Program-made: the position numbers and the translations under genes
Part shown: one piece after another, positions 48,217 to 56,295 of the stretch
Numbering within the stretch: position 1 is the first letter of the stretch
Layout: the number at the start of each line of letters is the position of its first letter
Source: Pseudoxanthomonas spadix
GTDB lineage: Bacteria; Pseudomonadota; Gammaproteobacteria; Xanthomonadales; Xanthomonadaceae
Direction of reading: 5' to 3'
Length of the DNA: 64,000 nt
Assembly: GCF_003703395.1 (NCBI RefSeq)
Contig: NZ_RDQN01000005.1
Location: forward strand, 62,001-126,000
Notes under the pieces: generated by a model
Seen by the model: only the letters and a program-made list of their open reading frames with translations
Database searches by the model: none
Told to the model about the DNA's origin: nothing

Positions 48217-48780
48217 CTAACGCTCGCGGCGCAGCTGCGCCACCTCGCGTCGATGGATGCGAAAGACATGGCGTTCCAGCGCCGATTGCAGCGCCGGCGA
48301 GAGCTGCACGAACGCCAGCCAGACCCGTGTCCCCGCACCTTCGGCCTGCACCGCCAGCACCTGCGCAGGCAACAGCAGCCAGGTTGGCAGCCAGTCCGAG
48401 GCACGCACGCGCAACAGGCCTTGCTGGCCGGCCGCGGGCGGGTCACTTGCCACCAGCTCCACCCCGCGCGCGGACCACACCAGCGGCTGGCGCGGATCGC
48501 CGCGTTCCTGCGCGGCCGCCAACTCGGCCACCAGCAGGGTCAGGACGTCCAGTTTGGCCTCCATGCGCAGCAGTGCCGGCTCGCCCTGCGGGTCCTGCTC
48601 GTCGCTGCGCGCGGCGCCGTCGTCGATCACCGCCAGCGCGCGCAGCAGTGCTTCGCCCTGGGCGCAGGCGTCCTGGACCGCCGCCGGCAGCAGCGCGCCG
48701 GGCAGGAAGCGGGCCGCACGGGTTTCCTCCAGGGTCAGGATCTCGCCAAACAGGGCGTGGCGGGCTTGCTCGGGCGTCAT
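48217..48780 (-). CDS. PilZ-like protein of the tetrameric type
   Basis: Protein of 187 residues. An N-terminal helical part includes a heptad segment (LLRMEAKLDVLTLLVAELAA, about 72-91). A beta domain follows with WSARGVELVA, a relic of the PilZ (D/N)xSxxG motif, and ends in VFRIHRREVAQLRRER. The canonical RxxxR motif is not evident. This layout recalls XC_6012-type tetrameric PilZ proteins of Xanthomonas that do not bind c-di-GMP strongly; PilZ partners of FleQ are known there. ATG 48780 has GAGG eight bases upstream; ATG 48798 is an alternative. Confidence 0.7.
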   Translation of the reverse strand: MTPEQARHALFGEILTLEETRAARFLPGALLPAAVQDACAQGEALLRALAVIDDGAARSDEQDPQGEPALLRMEAKLDVLTLLVAELAAAQERGDPRQPLVWSARGVELVASDPPAAGQQGLLRVRASDWLPTWLLLPAQVLAVQAEGAGTRVWLAFVQLSPALQSALERHVFRIHRREVAQLRRER

Positions 48781-48849
48781 CGAAGGAACCTCGGTCATGG
48801 CGCACTCGGCAGGACGGGCGCGCAAGGATGGCGCAAACGGCGTGCTGGG

Positions 48850-49205
48850 TGGGTGCCACCCTCTCCCTTTCGCACCGCGAAGGGGAGGGCTGGGGGTGGG
48901 GTGCTCGGCGCTGCGCCCCCTCCCTTTCGCATCGCGAAGGGGAGGGCTGGGGAGGGGTGCTTGGCGCTGCGCCCCCTCCCTTTCGCATCGCGAAGGGGAG
49001 GGCTGGGGTGGGGTGCCCGGCGCTGGCCCCCTCCCTTCGCATCGCGAGGGGGAGGGCTGGGCTGGGGTGCTTGGCGCTGCGCCCCCTCCCTTTCGCACCG
49101 CGAAGGGGAGGGCTGGGGAGGGGTGCTTTTGCGGACGCAACAGCACCAAGCCAACAGCAACCCCTCCCCAGCCCTCCCCTGCTGCGCAAGGGAGGGGGCC
49201 AGGAG
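48850..49205. repeat. Array of five ~56-bp palindromic repeats plus one inverted arm
   Basis: Five tandem copies of a hairpin unit (CCCTCCCTTTCGCATCGCGA and its continuation GGGGAGGGCTGGGG), with centres near 48878, 48936, 48992, 49047 and 49102. They are followed by GTGCTTTTGCGGACGCAACA and a single inverted arm ACCCCTCCCCAGCCCTCCCC to 49199. The block fills the gap between the PilZ-like gene and the FliT-like gene. Open frames across it are artefacts of the repeat period. Confidence 0.93.
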
Positions 49206-49223
49206 CACGCCGCGCCCTGAGGC

Positions 49224-49538
49224 CTACTTCAGCGCGCGCAGCCAGGCGTTGGCGCCACGGCGGCCGGCGTCCAGGCGGGCCAGTTCCATCGCGGCGGTGT
49301 CGCGCGCGGCGCGCAGCTGGCCCATCAGGCCGCGGTGTTCGGTCAGCAGCTGCAGCCAGGGCGCTCGGTCGGCGGTGTTGAGGTCGACCCCGGCCAGGGC
49401 CACGACCAGCTGGTGCTGATGCCGGGCCAGCAGCTCGGCGGCCTGGTCGAAATCCTCCACGCCGATGGCCTGGCCGATGGCCGCTGCCGGCAGCGCGGGC
49501 ACGCCCGCCGTCGCGGACTGCGGCGCGGCGTCCATCAC
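49224..49538 (-). CDS. FliT-like small flagellar chaperone candidate
   Basis: Protein of 104 residues, helical, with a GVEDFDQAAELLARHQHQLVVALAGVDL segment and ARDTAAMELARLDAGRRGANAWLRAL at the C-terminus. Size, helix content and position directly after fliS (4-nt ATGA overlap) suggest FliT, the chaperone of FliD. Sequence likeness alone is too weak to be sure, so no symbol is given. Confidence 0.6.
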   Translation of the reverse strand: MMDAAPQSATAGVPALPAAAIGQAIGVEDFDQAAELLARHQHQLVVALAGVDLNTADRAPWLQLLTEHRGLMGQLRAARDTAAMELARLDAGRRGANAWLRALK

Positions 49539-49924
49539 GGCGCCTTCGGCGCGATCTGGCGCCAGGCCGACTCGATGTCGTCCAGGATGCCGTCGATCTC
49601 GTGCAGCGGGGCGGCATCGTTGTTGAGGTTAGCCGCCAGCAGGCGGCGCTGGCAGTAGTCATACAGCGCGGCCAGGCCCTGGGCGATCTCGCCGCCGGCT
49701 TCCATGTTCAGCGCGCCGTTGAGCCCGCCGATGATGGCGCAGGTGTCGGTGATCGCGTGTGCCTTGCGGGTCACATCGCCGCGCTCCAGCGAGGCGATCG
49801 CCAGGCGCACGCGCTCGCGCGCGGTGGCCAGCATGATCGCGATCAGCTGGTGCGGGCTGGCATCGAGCACGGCACTGCTGGCGCCGGTCTGCTTGTAGTG
49901 GTTGGCGAGGCTGCGCGCGTTCAT
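49535..49924 (-). CDS. fliS: Flagellin export chaperone FliS
   Basis: Helical-bundle chaperone of 129 residues that keeps FliC monomers unfolded. The pattern YKQTGASSAVLDASPHQLIAIMLATARERVRLAIASLERGD and the later LNGALNMEAGGEIAQGLAALYDYCQRRLLAANLNND are typical. It follows fliD by 12 bp and overlaps the FliT-like gene. Confidence 0.97.
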   Translation of the reverse strand: MNARSLANHYKQTGASSAVLDASPHQLIAIMLATARERVRLAIASLERGDVTRKAHAITDTCAIIGGLNGALNMEAGGEIAQGLAALYDYCQRRLLAANLNNDAAPLHEIDGILDDIESAWRQIAPKAP

Positions 49925-49936
49925 GGGGCGGCTCGG

Positions 49937-51286
49937 TTAGTCATTGCTGCTGCTCTTGGCAAGTTGCTGGGTCAGAAAATCGCTGGTGCTCTGCAGCTGG
50001 GTCATCAGCGTGTCCAGCGCGGTGAACTGGGCCTTGTAGCGCGCCTCGGCGGCGGCCATGCGGGTGTCCAGGGCTTGCTTCTGCGCATCGAGCTTCCTGG
50101 TTTGCGCGCTCAGGCTGTCGCTGCGCGAATCCAGCAGGCCGCCGCTGGTGGTCAGGCCTTTGAGCACCGTGGACATTCCGCTCACCATCGTGTCGGTGCC
50201 GCTGCCGAAGACCTTGGTCAGCGCCGAGGCGTCCTTGGCCATGGCCGCGCTGAAGTCGGCCTGGGACAGGGTCATCGAGCCGTCCTTGGACAAGGTGATT
50301 CCCATGGCCCCCAGATCGACCACGTTGGCGCTGACCAGATCGCGCAGCTGGCGGCTGGTGCCACGCACCATCGAATCTCCGTTCAGCGCGGCGGCGACCT
50401 GGGTGCTGCTGTTGTAGCTGGTGGTCGAGGCGATGGACTGCAGCACCGCGTTGTACTTGTCGGCGAAATTCTTGACCGCGGTGAACTGGGCCGCGGTGTC
50501 GTTGGTGATCGTCATCTGCGTGGTGGTGCCCACACTGGCGGTGGCGAGATTGAACGTCACCCCATCCACCATCCCGGTGACGGTATTGCTGGCGCTTTTC
50601 TTCACGATGCCATCCACCTTGACCTGGGCATCGCTCGCAGCCACCAGCTGGGTCATGCTTCCGGGCGCACCGTCGCCGTAGCTGAGGGCCGAGAGGTCGC
50701 CGCTGTCGTTGTTGGCGCTGATGGTCATGGCGTTGTTGGTGCCACCGTCCAGCGAGGTCATCACCAGATGCGCGCCATCTTCGCCGGTCACGATGCTTGC
50801 CGCCACGCCCTTGCCGCCGGCCGCGGCGTTGATGGCATCGCGGATGCCGGCCAGGGTGTTGTTGGACGAGGAGATGCTCACGTCCAGGCGGGTGCTGCCA
50901 TATTTGATGGTCAGCGAGCCTGTGCCGACCACGGTATCGCGCGTCGCAAAACCGCTGGAAGACAGCTTCTGCGCAGCCGCAAGCGAGACCACTTCGACTG
51001 AATAGTTGCCCGTCGCCGCGCCGGAGGAGGCCGTCGCGGTGAATCCGGCGCCGGTGCCCATGGAAACCGCGCGCGCGTCCGTCGTGGTCTTGCTGGTCAA
51101 GCTTGTGATCGCGGAGGTCAGCGCAGAGAACGCCGAACGCAGAGTCGCGACCGCCGACACCTGCGCGGTGATCTTGGTCTGCGTTGCTGCGTAGCGCGTA
51201 TCGGTCGGCGCGCGTTCGGCGGCGACCAGCTGGGACGCCATCGACGTGGCGTCGATCGTGCCACCGGTGGTGCCAATGGTGGTCAT
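49937..51286 (-). CDS. fliD: Flagellar filament cap protein FliD
   Basis: Filament cap of 449 residues. FliD_N (about 10-110: IDATSMASQLVAAERAPTDTRYAATQTKITAQVSAVATLRSAFSAL) and FliD_C (about 215-430) are both present, with the terminal coiled coil that resembles flagellin D0. The exposed middle region is short and Thr/Ser-rich. The gene lies behind fliC and has a candidate sigma-54 promoter about 125 bp upstream. Confidence 0.96.
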   Translation of the reverse strand: MTTIGTTGGTIDATSMASQLVAAERAPTDTRYAATQTKITAQVSAVATLRSAFSALTSAITSLTSKTTTDARAVSMGTGAGFTATASSGAATGNYSVEVVSLAAAQKLSSSGFATRDTVVGTGSLTIKYGSTRLDVSISSSNNTLAGIRDAINAAAGGKGVAASIVTGEDGAHLVMTSLDGGTNNAMTISANNDSGDLSALSYGDGAPGSMTQLVAASDAQVKVDGIVKKSASNTVTGMVDGVTFNLATASVGTTTQMTITNDTAAQFTAVKNFADKYNAVLQSIASTTSYNSSTQVAAALNGDSMVRGTSRQLRDLVSANVVDLGAMGITLSKDGSMTLSQADFSAAMAKDASALTKVFGSGTDTMVSGMSTVLKGLTTSGGLLDSRSDSLSAQTRKLDAQKQALDTRMAAAEARYKAQFTALDTLMTQLQSTSDFLTQQLAKSSSND

Positions 51287-51409
51287 GCACGGCCTCTGGC
51301 GCGGGGCTGGGCGTCTGGCACCGTGTTGGCGTTGCGCATGGCGCGGTCCTCGCGGAAAGGTACAGCGGGAGGATGGGAGGATGAGTCCGGCTGCACCGAG
51401 CAGCCACAG

Positions 51410-51424
51410 GCAAGATGCATGCCG
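51410..51424 (-). promoter_or_regulatory. Candidate sigma-54 promoter of fliD
   Basis: On the minus strand CGGCATGCATCTTGC has the GG and TTGC elements at the right spacing but two mismatches in the -24 box. It begins directly at the foot of the fliC 3' hairpin and would give a leader of about 113 bases before fliD. Confidence 0.5.
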
Positions 51425-51475
51425 TCCTGTTCCAAATCCACGCCTGAGCCTGGTTGCGTGCGCTTGGAACAGGAC
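51424..51475 (-). terminator. Hairpin downstream of fliC
   Basis: Perfect 12-bp inverted repeat GTCCTGTTCCAA (51424-51435) and TTGGAACAGGAC (51464-51475), loop of 28 bases, in the gap after the fliC stop. There is no T tract, so it may serve as mRNA 3'-end protector or weak terminator. It abuts the candidate fliD promoter. Confidence 0.5.
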
Positions 51476-51509
51476 GCGGCCGATGTGGCCACGCCCTGGT
51501 GTTGCGGGA

Positions 51510-52673
51510 TTACGAGATCAGCTTCAGGACCGACTGGGTCGACTGGTTGGCCTGGGCCAGCATCGCGGTACCGGCCTGCTGCAGGATCTGGTTGCGGGTC
51601 AGTGCAGCCGATTCCTTGGCATAGTCGGTGTCCTGGATGCGGCTGCGGGCGGCCGACAGGTTCTCCGAGGTGGTCGACAGGTTCGACACGACCGAGGTGA
51701 AGCGATTCTGCACCGCACCCAGATTGGCGCGCGCGGAGTTGATTGCTTTCAGGGCGTTGTCGATCTGGCCGATCGCGGCTTGGGCGTCTGTGAAGCTGCT
51801 CACGCTGGTGGTAGAGATGCCGATACTGCTGGTGGTGGTGCTGACGGCGCCGTCGGTGAAGCCCTTGGCGGCCGCAGCGGCGGTGCCGCCGATCGTGATG
51901 GTGGCGCCACTCAAGGTCAGCTGCCCGCTCACGGCATCGAACGACGCGCCCACGCCGGTCTGTGCCGAAACGCGATTGATCGCTTCAGCCAACTGGCTGG
52001 CGCGTTCCTGCGAGTTGGCAGCAACCGGGATGGCGCCGACGTCAACGGTGGCAGGAAGCCCGTCGGGGCCAGTGCCGGTGATCGTCAGGCCGCCAGCGGA
52101 AATTGCAGTGGCGTAACCGGTGATGGAAGAGGCTGCGATGGTGGTGGTGGCGCGGGTGTAAGTGCCGCCCAGGGCTGCGGTCTGGGCATTAACGCCGCTG
52201 ACCGAGATGGTCTGGCCGACATCGGCGCCGACCTGAAAAACAAAAGGATTGGTGCTGGTGAGCAGCGACTGGCCGTTGAACTTGGTCTGCGAGGCGACGC
52301 GCTGGATCTCGTCCTTCAGCTGGGTGACTTCCAGGTTCAGGGCGTCGCGGTCGTCCTGCGAGTTGGTGGAGTTGGACGCCTGGACGGCCAGCTCACGGAT
52401 GCGCTGCAGGTTGTCGCCGATGGTGCTCAGCGCGCCTTCTGCAGTCTGGGCCAGCGAGATGCCGTCGTTGGCGTTGCGCGCGGCCTGGTCCAGGCCGCGG
52501 ATCTGGCTGGTCATGCGCTGGCTGATCGCAAGGCCGGCGGCGTCGTCCTTGGCGCTGTTGATGCGCAGGCCCGAGGACAGGCGCTGCAGCGAGGTGGCGA
52601 GGTCGTTGCCGGACGCGGTCAGGTTGCGCTGGGCGTTCAGCGACGACACGTTGGTGTTGATGACTGAGGACAT
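51510..52673 (-). CDS. fliC: Flagellin FliC
   Basis: Filament subunit of 387 residues. The conserved N-terminal D0/D1 (about 1-150: [47 protein letters not shown]) and C-terminal D1/D0 (about 305-387, ending [14 protein letters not shown]) frame a variable Thr/Ser/Gly-rich middle. ATG 52673 has AGGAGAG at normal distance; the longer frame is rejected. A FliA-type promoter lies about 100 bp upstream. It is the only flagellin gene in the window. Confidence 0.98.
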   Translation of the reverse strand: MSSVINTNVSSLNAQRNLTASGNDLATSLQRLSSGLRINSAKDDAAGLAISQRMTSQIRGLDQAARNANDGISLAQTAEGALSTIGDNLQRIRELAVQASNSTNSQDDRDALNLEVTQLKDEIQRVASQTKFNGQSLLTSTNPFVFQVGADVGQTISVSGVNAQTAALGGTYTRATTTIAASSITGYATAISAGGLTITGTGPDGLPATVDVGAIPVAANSQERASQLAEAINRVSAQTGVGASFDAVSGQLTLSGATITIGGTAAAAAKGFTDGAVSTTTSSIGISTTSVSSFTDAQAAIGQIDNALKAINSARANLGAVQNRFTSVVSNLSTTSENLSAARSRIQDTDYAKESAALTRNQILQQAGTAMLAQANQSTQSVLKLIS

Positions 52674-52774
52674 GGGAAAGCTCTCCTGGTTGGGTGGTCC
52701 GGCGGCGACTGAGAGGGCTCGGCCGGGTTGAGGCAGGGTGTGGCCGGGATTGGCCCTCTCCGCTGCTGATAGGT

Positions 52775-52801
52775 TTAACGGCACAAGGTGCGTTGCCTTT
52801 A
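52775..52801 (-). promoter_or_regulatory. Sigma-28 (FliA) promoter of fliC
   Basis: On the minus strand TAAAGGCA, an 11-base spacer and GCCGTTAA match the FliA consensus TAAAGTTT-N11-GCCGATAA, with seven of eight bases in the -10 box and TAAAG kept in the -35 box. Transcription would begin near 52768 and leave a leader of about 95 bases. Confidence 0.85.
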
Positions 52802-53016
52802 GCCCTGGATCGAACATTCTTTCGAGGTTTCTTGCCGGGCCACTTTCAAAGACATTGCCCAGTTGCTGGCGCGTCCGGCCGTGTCATGTGTGTCGTGGAT
52901 CGACACGAATGCGCTCAAACCAGATAGCGGCAGCGAGGACGCGGACTTGAGGCCGGTTCAAAAGGCCTTGCGAAGACGCAGGTGTGGCGCCTGACAGGGA
53001 TAAATGGAGCGTGTTG

Positions 53017-53130
53017 CCGTCATCCCCGCGCAGGCGGGGATCCATGCTGGAGGACGGTCAGGCTGCGATACAGCGGGTTGTGGCGATCTGCAACTGCCCC
53101 AGCCCGGGTTCCCGCCTTCGCGGGAACGAC
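53017..53130. repeat. Second-type inverted repeat pair between fliC and flgL
   Basis: Two imperfect 25-bp arms in inverted orientation: GTCATCCCCGCGCAGGCGGG at the left and, read on the other strand, GTCGTTCCCGCGAAGGCGGG at the right, each itself a hairpin, with about 65 bp between. This is a REP-doublet layout of a family different from the CCCTCCC one. It lies in the 501-bp gap between the fliC start and flgL stop; the rest of the gap holds the fliC promoter and nothing else evident. Confidence 0.85.
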
Positions 53131-53174
53131 GATCAAGCAGTTGGTGCGAGTTGTTTTCTGCAAGTGCAGTGCAC

Positions 53175-54377
53175 CTACATCAGGTCGAACAGCGACTTGC
53201 TCTGCACCGCCAGCATGGTTTTCTGTGCCGCTTCCAGTGCGATCTGCTGGAGCGAAAGATTGCTGGCGGCCTCGGCCGGATCGACGTCGCGCAGGGTGGA
53301 CAGGGTGGTCTGCAGGCTGACGCCATAGGCGCTGCGCACGTCGGTGGCATCGTCCAGTGCAGCCAGGCGCGAGCCGGTCTGCGAGCGGCTGAGCAGGAAG
53401 TGGTCCTGCGCGGTACTGATGTCGCCCAGGGCGCGATTGAGCGCATTGCGGCGGGTGGCCACTTGCGCATCGGTGGTGGCCGGGGCTTCCAGGGCATCGG
53501 CCAGGGTGTCCAGGGTGCTGAAGATGTCCTGGTTTGGCGCCTTGCCCAGGCTGAAGCTGTCGCCGACCGCCGGCGCGCCGCTGAGGGTCATCTGGATGCC
53601 GGCTCCGCTGATGGTGCTGCCGGCGGTGTAGCTGCCGGTGGACAGCACGGTGCCGGCGCTGTCCAGGATCTGGTAAGCATCGGTGGCGGTGAAGCTGACC
53701 GTGACCGACTGTCCGTTCCACAGGCTGTTGTCGGTCACCGCGCTGCCGCCGATGACGCCGCTGCCGGTGTTGCTGCTGGCGGCGGTGGCCACGCTGGTGC
53801 CGTCACCGGTGCGGATGCGCAGGAACAGGGTGCTGCCGGCATCGGTGCCGGCCACTTTCAGGTTGGGCGCCACTTCGACCCGGTTCTGGCCATCGTCGCC
53901 GACGTAGCTGACGTTGCCGCTGGCATCCTGGGTGAAGGGGATCACCGCGTCGCGCGAACCGGCAAACAGCGGGTGTCCGGTGCCGTCATCGCGATTGGCG
54001 ATGGCCAGGACGGCCTCACGGATCTGGCGCAGTTCGGCGGCGATGGAGGTGCGGTCGGCGGCGTTGAGGGTGTCGTTGCCGGCCTGGATGGTCAGCTGGC
54101 GCGCACGGTCCAGCTGGGTGCCCACGTCGGTCAGCGCCTGCTCCTGCGAACGCAAGCGGTGCTCCAGCAACGCCGCGTCCTTGTCCTGCTGGTCCAGGGC
54201 CGCGATCGCATGGTCCAGGCGCTGGGCCTGGGCCATCCCGGCCGGGTCGTCGGCGGCGGTGATCAGCTTCTTCTGCGTGGTCAATTCCAGCTGCGAGCGC
54301 GCGACCCTGGACTGCTGGGCCAGCATCGCGGTCAGGCTCTGCTGGTGCATGCCCATGGTGGAAAGGCGGAGCGTCAT
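53175..54377 (-). CDS. flgL: Hook-filament junction protein FlgL (HAP3)
   Basis: Junction protein of 400 residues with flagellin-like helical ends: N-terminal MTLRLSTMGMHQQSLTAMLAQQSRVARSQLELTTQKKLITAADDPAGMAQAQRLDHAIAALDQ and C-terminal TTLSTLRDVDPAEAASNLSLQQIALEAAQKTMLAVQSKSLFDLM. It follows flgK by 12 bp on the same strand. The operon flgJ-K-L is served by a sigma-54 promoter ahead of flgJ. Confidence 0.96.
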   Translation of the reverse strand: MTLRLSTMGMHQQSLTAMLAQQSRVARSQLELTTQKKLITAADDPAGMAQAQRLDHAIAALDQQDKDAALLEHRLRSQEQALTDVGTQLDRARQLTIQAGNDTLNAADRTSIAAELRQIREAVLAIANRDDGTGHPLFAGSRDAVIPFTQDASGNVSYVGDDGQNRVEVAPNLKVAGTDAGSTLFLRIRTGDGTSVATAASSNTGSGVIGGSAVTDNSLWNGQSVTVSFTATDAYQILDSAGTVLSTGSYTAGSTISGAGIQMTLSGAPAVGDSFSLGKAPNQDIFSTLDTLADALEAPATTDAQVATRRNALNRALGDISTAQDHFLLSRSQTGSRLAALDDATDVRSAYGVSLQTTLSTLRDVDPAEAASNLSLQQIALEAAQKTMLAVQSKSLFDLM

Positions 54378-54389
54378 GGCAATCCCCGG

Positions 54390-56285
54390 TCAGCGGCCCA
54401 CGGCCGCGAGCAACGTCTGGAACATCGTGTCGGCGGTCTTGACCACCTGCGCGGCGGCCTGGTAGGCCTGCTGGAACTTCATCATGTCGGCCGCTTCCTG
54501 GTCCAGGTTGACGCCGCTGACCGACTCGCGCTCGGCGCTGACCTGGGCGTTGATGGCCTGCTGGGCGTCCAGGCTCAGCTGGGCGTGGCTGGCCTCGGTG
54601 CCGGCCCTGGCGGTGAGCTGGCTCATGGCCATGGTCAGCGACTGGGTGCCGCCGCTGAGCAGCGGCTTGCCATCCAGCGCCGAGAACAGCTGCGCATTGG
54701 CGTTGCTGGACGAGCGCGCCGGCGTGGCGGCCAGGTTGAAGCGGTCGCCTGCGGTCGGGGTGCCGCTGAGGGTGATCGACCAGCCGGTGGCCGGATCGGT
54801 GATGGCCGCGCCAACGGTGTAACTCTGCGGCGGGCCACCGTTGATGGTGTACGAGGCTGCGTCGATGAAGTCGATCTGGGCGCCACTGAAACCGGCAAAC
54901 GCGGTGGCATTGGTCACCGTGGTGGCGGCCACCGCCGCGTTGCCCAGGTTGGCGGGACTGGCGCTGGCCGACATCGCGCCGGCGGCGGCGACCTGGGTCG
55001 GGTCGGTGATCGCCACCGCCAGGCTGCCGGCCGCGCCGGCGGTCGGATGCAGGGTGAACTTGTCGCCGACTGCGGCGCTGCCGGACATCGTCAGGCGCAC
55101 GCCTTCGACCAGCAACGGGTTGGCCGCCGAGCCGTCACCGGCCATCGGCACGATCACGCCGGTGTCGGCGCGCTGCGCGGTCCAGCCGCCGGCGCTGTAG
55201 CGCAGCACCAGGTCCTTGCCGGTGAGACTGCCGACATCGCTCACCGCGGTGGTGAAGGCCGCGATCCCGGTGTTGGCCGCGTTGCGGCTCACACTCGGCG
55301 CGCCGATGGAGAACAGCGCGCTGCCCACGTTGCCGTTGTAGTCCACGCCCGCGGCCTGGGCCTGGTTGAAGCTCATTGCGGTAGCGGTGGCCAGGCGGCC
55401 GAGCTCGGCGCGGGCCGGGTCGAGCACGCTGGTGCGGAATTCAAGCAGGCCGCCCAACGCGCCAGAAATCGACGCGTCCGGCAGGCGCACCGCCCTCCCG
55501 TTGCCGGTGTCCAGGCCGACCTGCGAGCGCTCGGGCCGGTCCGGGTCCTGGAGCGCGGTCAGGGTGTTGGCCTTGGCGCCCAGCACCAGCGGCTGGCCGC
55601 CGATGGTGAACACGTTGAGCGCGCCATCGTCCTGGGTCACCGTGGTGGCGCCCACCAGCGCGGCCAGCCTGGTCACCCGCAGTTCGCGCGCATCCAGCAG
55701 GTCGGGCGAGGCGTTGGCGCCGGAGGCGGCGATGGTCTTGTTGAGGTCGGCGATCTCCCTGGCCAGCTGGTTGGCGTCAGCGACCTTGCTCTTGAGGTTC
55801 TCGTTGGTTTCATCGTCGATGGTGGACAGCTGGCCGTCCACCGAATTGAAACGCGCCGACAGCGACTGCGCGGCGGCCAGCAGTGCCTCGCGCGCGCTGG
55901 TCGAGGTCGGGTCGCTGCTCACACCCCTGGCCGCGTTGAAGACGGCCGACATCGGCACGGACAGGCCGGTGGCCGAATCGGACAGCAGGCTGTCCACGCG
56001 CCCGGCCATCGAGGACAGGCTGGTCAGGCGGCCGACTTCGCTGCTGCTGTTGACCTGGCGGCCGAACACCAGGCCATCGGCCAGGCGCTGCAGTGCGCTC
56101 ACGTCCACGCCCTGGCCGGTGTAACCCAGGCCGTTGCCGACCGAGGTGCCCACGCGCGCGGACAGCTCCACCCGCTGACGGCTGTAGCCTTCGGTGGTGG
56201 CGTTGGCCACGTTGTTGCTGATGGTGCCCAGCGCACGCTGGAAGGCCATCAGCGCCGAGCTACCGGTGGAGAGCATGCTGGTCAT
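54390..56285 (-). CDS. flgK: Hook-filament junction protein FlgK (HAP1)
   Basis: Junction protein of 631 residues. The N-terminal rod/hook motif STGSSALMAFQRALGTISNNVANATTEGYSRQRVELS and C-terminal SGVNLDQEAADMMKFQQAYQAAAQVVKTADTMFQTLLAAVGR are hallmarks. The middle region is beta-rich with GT-rich repeats. ATG 56285 is chosen; the longer frame is a shadow of flgJ. It follows flgJ after 10 bp. Confidence 0.97.
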   Translation of the reverse strand: MTSMLSTGSSALMAFQRALGTISNNVANATTEGYSRQRVELSARVGTSVGNGLGYTGQGVDVSALQRLADGLVFGRQVNSSSEVGRLTSLSSMAGRVDSLLSDSATGLSVPMSAVFNAARGVSSDPTSTSAREALLAAAQSLSARFNSVDGQLSTIDDETNENLKSKVADANQLAREIADLNKTIAASGANASPDLLDARELRVTRLAALVGATTVTQDDGALNVFTIGGQPLVLGAKANTLTALQDPDRPERSQVGLDTGNGRAVRLPDASISGALGGLLEFRTSVLDPARAELGRLATATAMSFNQAQAAGVDYNGNVGSALFSIGAPSVSRNAANTGIAAFTTAVSDVGSLTGKDLVLRYSAGGWTAQRADTGVIVPMAGDGSAANPLLVEGVRLTMSGSAAVGDKFTLHPTAGAAGSLAVAITDPTQVAAAGAMSASASPANLGNAAVAATTVTNATAFAGFSGAQIDFIDAASYTINGGPPQSYTVGAAITDPATGWSITLSGTPTAGDRFNLAATPARSSSNANAQLFSALDGKPLLSGGTQSLTMAMSQLTARAGTEASHAQLSLDAQQAINAQVSAERESVSGVNLDQEAADMMKFQQAYQAAAQVVKTADTMFQTLLAAVGR

Positions 56286-56295
56286 GGCAAGTCCT

